Below, piece after piece: positions 60,664 to 64,000 of a stretch of 64,000 bases of DNA. Each line of letters opens with the position of its first letter. The stretch's first letter is position 1. Made by a program: the position numbers and the translations under genes. Under the pieces are notes generated by a model. That model was not told where the DNA came from. It worked only from the letters and a program-made list of their open reading frames with translations, and did not search any database. The stretch is from Bacteroides oleiciplenus YIT 12058 (GTDB lineage Bacteria > Bacteroidota > Bacteroidia > Bacteroidales > Bacteroidaceae), in NCBI RefSeq assembly GCF_000315485.1, contig NZ_JH992941.1, positions 558,001 to 622,000 of the forward strand, in the 5' to 3' direction.

Positions 60664-61554
60664 ATGAATAATCATAAAATGAAAGAAGTCATGAAAAAGT
60701 TAGCAACTCTCATCACATGCATCTGTTTAATCGTCAGTACAACAGCGTGTTCACAAAGCAAGAACTACAGTTCCGGCAATTGGGGCAGCAAGAAAGTGGT
60801 AGCCAGCAATAATTATGTAACGAAAAACATCAAGGTAGACAACTTCAAAAAAATCAGTGTTGCCGGAAGTTCTGACGTTATATTCACCCAGAAATCGGGA
60901 CGTCCCGATGTAGAAGTTTACACTTCGGATAACATTGTGGACTTACTGGACATCAAAGTGAAGGATAACACATTATATATAGGTTTCAAGAAGGACGTAA
61001 ATGTATCTTATAAGAAACTTGAAGTACGCGTTTCCGCCGAAACACTGAACGGCATTTCCGTTGCAGGCTCGGGAGACATCTTCCTGAAGAATGGTCTTCA
61101 AACTGATGATAACCTGACAATCAACGTTGCAGGTTCTGGAGACATCAAAGGTAGCGGCATCAAATGTAACGACATGAAGGTATCCGTAGCCGGATCGGGA
61201 GATATCAACACTGACAATATCAGTTGCAACAACCTGAAAGTATCCGTTGCAGGTTCAGGCGATATGGTATTGAAAAACGTGACTGCTACAAGTACGGAAG
61301 CAAGTGTTGCAGGCTCAGGCTCAGCAACCATCACCGGAACTACTCAAACCGCTTCTTACAGCGTAGCAGGTTCGGGCGATCTCTTTACGGAAGGTTATGA
61401 AGCCCAACGCGTAAATGCCAGTGTAGCAGGTTCGGGCAGCATCAAATGCTTCGCCACCGAGTTTCTGAAAGTACGCACCAGTGGTAGCGGCAAAGTAGGT
61501 TATAAAGGTAATCCGGAACTGGATTATCCAAAGAAGAGCCTGTATAAACTTTAA
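60664..61554 (+). CDS. GIN-domain (DUF2807) lipoprotein with Gly-Ser-Gly repeats
   Basis: A 296-residue exported lipoprotein (hydrophobic segment and lipobox STTAC). The body consists of a head GIN domain: right-handed beta-helix-like repeats with SVAGSGD or NVAGSGD motifs about every 19-23 residues, at least eight copies between residues about 65 and 260. Similar proteins are common in Bacteroidetes; the function is unknown, possibly envelope adhesion. Start 60664, 60679 or 60691 could be used. A hairpin follows at 61604. Confidence 0.85.
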   Translation: MNNHKMKEVMKKLATLITCICLIVSTTACSQSKNYSSGNWGSKKVVASNNYVTKNIKVDNFKKISVAGSSDVIFTQKSGRPDVEVYTSDNIVDLLDIKVKDNTLYIGFKKDVNVSYKKLEVRVSAETLNGISVAGSGDIFLKNGLQTDDNLTINVAGSGDIKGSGIKCNDMKVSVAGSGDINTDNISCNNLKVSVAGSGDMVLKNVTATSTEASVAGSGSATITGTTQTASYSVAGSGDLFTEGYEAQRVNASVAGSGSIKCFATEFLKVRTSGSGKVGYKGNPELDYPKKSLYKL

Positions 61555-61603
61555 AATTCTCTCTTAGATTATTATAGGAAGGATAGTTTAACACACTATG
61601 AAG

Positions 61604-61632
61604 CGAAAGGGTTTCCGGGAGGAAGCCCTTCG
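61604..61632 (+). terminator. intrinsic terminator after the GIN-domain gene
   Basis: CGAAAGGGTTTCC (61604-61616) pairs with GGAAGCCCTTCG (61621-61632) with one bulge and a G-U pair, then TTGTTTTT. Confidence 0.75.
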
Positions 61633-61669
61633 TTGTTTTTATACTTATGGCAACAGCCTAAAGAAGAAA

Positions 61670-61697
61670 AATAGGGAAACCTCACGGCCTCCCTATT
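61670..61697 (-). terminator. intrinsic terminator after the GH97 gene
   Basis: AATAGGGA and TCCCTATT pair around 12 bases; on the minus strand TTTTCTTC follows. It lies 58 bases beyond the GH97 stop. Confidence 0.7.
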
Positions 61698-61755
61698 CGC
61701 ATTGTTAACTTTAATATTAAATGCAGAGTATATCTCCATTCAATGCCTTTATGCC

Positions 61756-63900
61756 TTAGCGGACGATTTTCAAGCCTTTCATTTCCGCTTTATCAGCTTC
61801 TTTTATGCTGATGGCAACACCACCACTTGCGGCCAATTTCTGTTTCAGGACACTTTTGGGGGTCACTACTACTTTACGAATCTGATAGCTCTGGGGATTC
61901 GTATCCCAGTCGGCATTCTTGCCATCTTCGTAAATGGTGGCGATATATTGTTTTCCTTCGGGAAGCCAGGAGAACGGAATGATTGCTGTACGGCTATTCT
62001 CATCGGTGATGCCACCAATGAACCATTCATTTTTATTTTTTGCCTTGCGGGCTACGGTGATGTAGTCTCCCGGTTCAGCTTCCAGATACCAACTGTTATC
62101 CCAGTCTACAGCCACATCTTCGATGAAGCGGAAAGCGTCCGGGAAACGGGCATAGTTGGAAGGCAGGTCGGCTACCATCTGGATGGGAGAAGGCATAGTA
62201 ACGTAAAGGGCCATCTGCTTTACCAAAGTGGTATGTACCCGTTCATTGGGTTTCTCACCATTATAGTAGGATAATCTTGTCTCAAAGATGCCGGGAGTAT
62301 AATCCATCGGGCCACCTTTCAGGCGGGTGAAGGGAAGGATACAAGTATGGTCGGGATCATTTCCACCCATTGTTTCAAACTCTCCGCCCCTTGCCGACTC
62401 CTGAGCCAACCAGTTGGGATATGTACGCCCCAGCCCGGTGGGACGCACTGCTTCATGACTGTTAATCATAACTTTATAATCGGCAGCACGGCGGGCTACA
62501 TGAATATAATGGTTATTCATCCATTGAGAAGAGTGGTATTCATTGCGGGGAATGATATAACCCACATAACCTGTTTTCACAGCATGATAGCCGTTATCTA
62601 CCATAAACTGGAAAGCTTCATCCAACTGGCGTTCATAATCGGCAGCATTGGCAGCAGTTTCATGGTGCATAACCATTTGCACACCTTTCTCTTTGGCATA
62701 ACGTTGCAATTCCTTGACGTCAAAGTCAGGATAGGGTTTGGTAAAAAGGAATTGGCGGTCTTTCCGGTAAGACGCCCAGTCTTCCCAGCCTTCATTCCAG
62801 CCTTCCACCAGTACGCCGTCGATGCCATGGGCGGAGGCGAAGTCGATGTATTCCTTCACGTGGGCGGTATTGGCGGGATGATGACCATTCGGTTTTAGTT
62901 TCTCATAATTGGTGATGCCGGGTTTGGCCTGGTAGAAGTCACTGTAAGCCCAGGTTTTTCCTTCACCTGTGAACATCTCCCACCATACGCCAACGAACTT
63001 CATCGGACGAATCCAGGAGGTATCTTCGTAGCGGCAAGGCTCGTTCAGGTTATAAATCAACTGGGATGCAAGAATATCACGGGCATCATCACTGACGATG
63101 ACTGTACGCCAGGGCGACAGCACAGGCAGTTGAAGATAACCTTTCTTGCCGAGTTTATCGGGAGTCAGATGAGCACTTAACTTATACTGCTTGTCGTCCA
63201 CATTCAGCAGCATACCGGCATAGTCCACTAAGGCGGCTTCATGAATATTCAGATAGATACCGTCTTCGCTTTTCAGCATTAACGGAGTTTGTACAGTCAA
63301 GCCGCCTTCCGCTTTCGACTCGTAAGATTTCTTGGCGATTCTTCTCTCCATATCCGCAGCAATTTCTGATAAGGGGGCTGTGGTGTAGGCAAACTCGTTG
63401 GTATCATAATCGCCTGGAATACAGAAAGCTTTATGATTTCCTGTCAGGTTGAACTCCGTTACTTCGTCCTTTACGGTGAGGTAGTTCATGTGGCGTTGCA
63501 AAGGCAGTTCGTAGCGAAAGCCCAATCCGTCATTGAATAGGCGGAAACGGATGCTCATTGTACGTCCTGTCTCCGGTTGTTCCAGGCTGACGGTCATTTC
63601 ATTATAATGATTCCGCACACGGTTATATTCACCCCAGACGGGAGTCCAATAGTTATCAACGGCATCACGCTCTACATTGGTTTGCTTAAGGCCTCGGGTA
63701 AGGTCGGCTTCTTCTGTGAGAAGGCCTAAACGACCGGATTTCAGTACGGGATTACCTTTATAATCCAAGCGATATGCCGGGATGCCATCTGCCTGTTCCA
63801 TAAACTCCAAGGACAGGTTTCCGTCAGGGGAAGTCAACTTTTGGGCAGAGGCTGACAAGACGATACATAAAAAAAAAGTAGTAAATAATAAATATTTCAT
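61756..63900 (-). CDS. GH97 alpha-glucosidase (SusB-like)
   Basis: A 714-residue exported glycoside hydrolase family 97 enzyme. Signal peptide MKYLLFTTFFLCIVLSASAQ; N-terminal beta-sandwich (about 20-265), catalytic TIM barrel (about 270-550) and a C-terminal beta domain. It carries the glutamates of the inverting SusB type: Glu414 (MVMHHETAANAADYE), Glu483 (INSHEAVRPTG), Glu501 (AQESARGGEFE), where the retaining GH97 group has Asp. It should release glucose from alpha-glucans or related oligosaccharides in the periplasm. ATG 63900 was chosen because it begins the signal peptide. The preceding gene is cut at the right edge. Confidence 0.93.
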   Translation of the reverse strand: MKYLLFTTFFLCIVLSASAQKLTSPDGNLSLEFMEQADGIPAYRLDYKGNPVLKSGRLGLLTEEADLTRGLKQTNVERDAVDNYWTPVWGEYNRVRNHYNEMTVSLEQPETGRTMSIRFRLFNDGLGFRYELPLQRHMNYLTVKDEVTEFNLTGNHKAFCIPGDYDTNEFAYTTAPLSEIAADMERRIAKKSYESKAEGGLTVQTPLMLKSEDGIYLNIHEAALVDYAGMLLNVDDKQYKLSAHLTPDKLGKKGYLQLPVLSPWRTVIVSDDARDILASQLIYNLNEPCRYEDTSWIRPMKFVGVWWEMFTGEGKTWAYSDFYQAKPGITNYEKLKPNGHHPANTAHVKEYIDFASAHGIDGVLVEGWNEGWEDWASYRKDRQFLFTKPYPDFDVKELQRYAKEKGVQMVMHHETAANAADYERQLDEAFQFMVDNGYHAVKTGYVGYIIPRNEYHSSQWMNNHYIHVARRAADYKVMINSHEAVRPTGLGRTYPNWLAQESARGGEFETMGGNDPDHTCILPFTRLKGGPMDYTPGIFETRLSYYNGEKPNERVHTTLVKQMALYVTMPSPIQMVADLPSNYARFPDAFRFIEDVAVDWDNSWYLEAEPGDYITVARKAKNKNEWFIGGITDENSRTAIIPFSWLPEGKQYIATIYEDGKNADWDTNPQSYQIRKVVVTPKSVLKQKLAASGGVAISIKEADKAEMKGLKIVR

Positions 63901-63954
63901 GACTGATCTGTTTTTGGGGCCTGACAAATTATCATTCATCTGTGCCATTAATCA

Positions 63955-64000
63955 TTAGAATTTAAAGATTCGATACTGATAAGCCGGCAGATTCAGTTCT
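63955..64000 (-). CDS. C-terminal end of an unidentified gene, possibly alpha-amylase family
   Basis: A reading frame runs in from the right edge on the minus strand and ends at a TAA (63957-63955), showing only ELNLPAYQYRIFKF. Endings of the form LPAYxYRIxx occur in GH13 amylase-family enzymes, and such a gene next to GH97 would be normal. The stretch is too short to be sure it is coding. Confidence 0.3.
   Translation of the reverse strand, partial: ELNLPAYQYRIFKF

Overview
The window looks like chromosome of a Bacteroides-type gut bacterium (order Bacteroidales). Evidence: promoters of the Bacteroides form (TTTG, about 19-21 bases, TAnnTTTG), a SusC/SusD pair, many lipoprotein and Sus-type glycoside hydrolases (GH2, GH3, GH63, GH97), a Bacteroides-style suf operon, and TPR-plus-HTH regulators. 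It is linear and partial: a murC gene is cut at the left edge and an unidentified minus-strand gene at the right edge.

Layout. 0-5.2 kb: end of the cell-wall/division cluster (murC, ftsQ, ftsA, ftsZ) plus a YqeY-like gene. 5.2-16.3 kb: housekeeping genes (a PagL-like outer-membrane protein, recO, tRNA-Glu, rpsT, gyrB, a DUF3109 protein, gpmI, a CorA-type transporter, a PQQ-propeller protein, rnhB). 16.3-29.1 kb: a small polysaccharide-utilization locus with a TPR/HTH regulator, susC, susD, a two-gene LysO-type exporter, a GH2 beta-galactosidase and a GH63-type glucosidase. 29.2-42.6 kb, minus strand: membrane pyrophosphatase, then (in transcription order) rimP, nusA, infB, cvpA, sufB, sufC, sufD, sufS and a YbjQ-like gene. 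42.8-47.3 kb: GH3 beta-glucosidase and two esterases. 47.5-58.8 kb: an AT-rich minus-strand island encoding a complete ribosomally made, radical-SAM-modified peptide system. 59-64 kb: small membrane protein, YgjP-type metallopeptidase, GIN-domain lipoprotein, SusB-like GH97.

The most novel system is the 47.5-58.8 kb island. A 95-residue precursor has a GG-type leader ending in Ala-Gly and a core with ten cysteines, mostly spaced C-x3-C, with an acidic residue three places after four of them. Around it are a radical SAM/SPASM maturase, a nucleotidyltransferase-fold protein, a 122-residue orphan, a DUF3244 secreted protein, a C39-peptidase ABC exporter, an HlyD-type adaptor, two paralogous Kelch-propeller proteins and a TPR/HTH regulator. 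A 19-bp perfect inverted repeat directly after the precursor gene probably lowers transcription into the export genes. The nucleotidyltransferase and the 122-residue protein are unusual members for such a cluster.

A second unexpected pattern is structural. Five intergenic arrays (6.66, 10.56, 31.54, 47.40 and 59.58 kb) are built of units repeating every 22 bases (11 in the last). Unit sequence is different at every locus, but period and palindromic design are shared, and each array lies directly beyond the stop codon of a minus-strand gene, generally one without an ordinary intrinsic terminator next to it. I know of no named family with this description.
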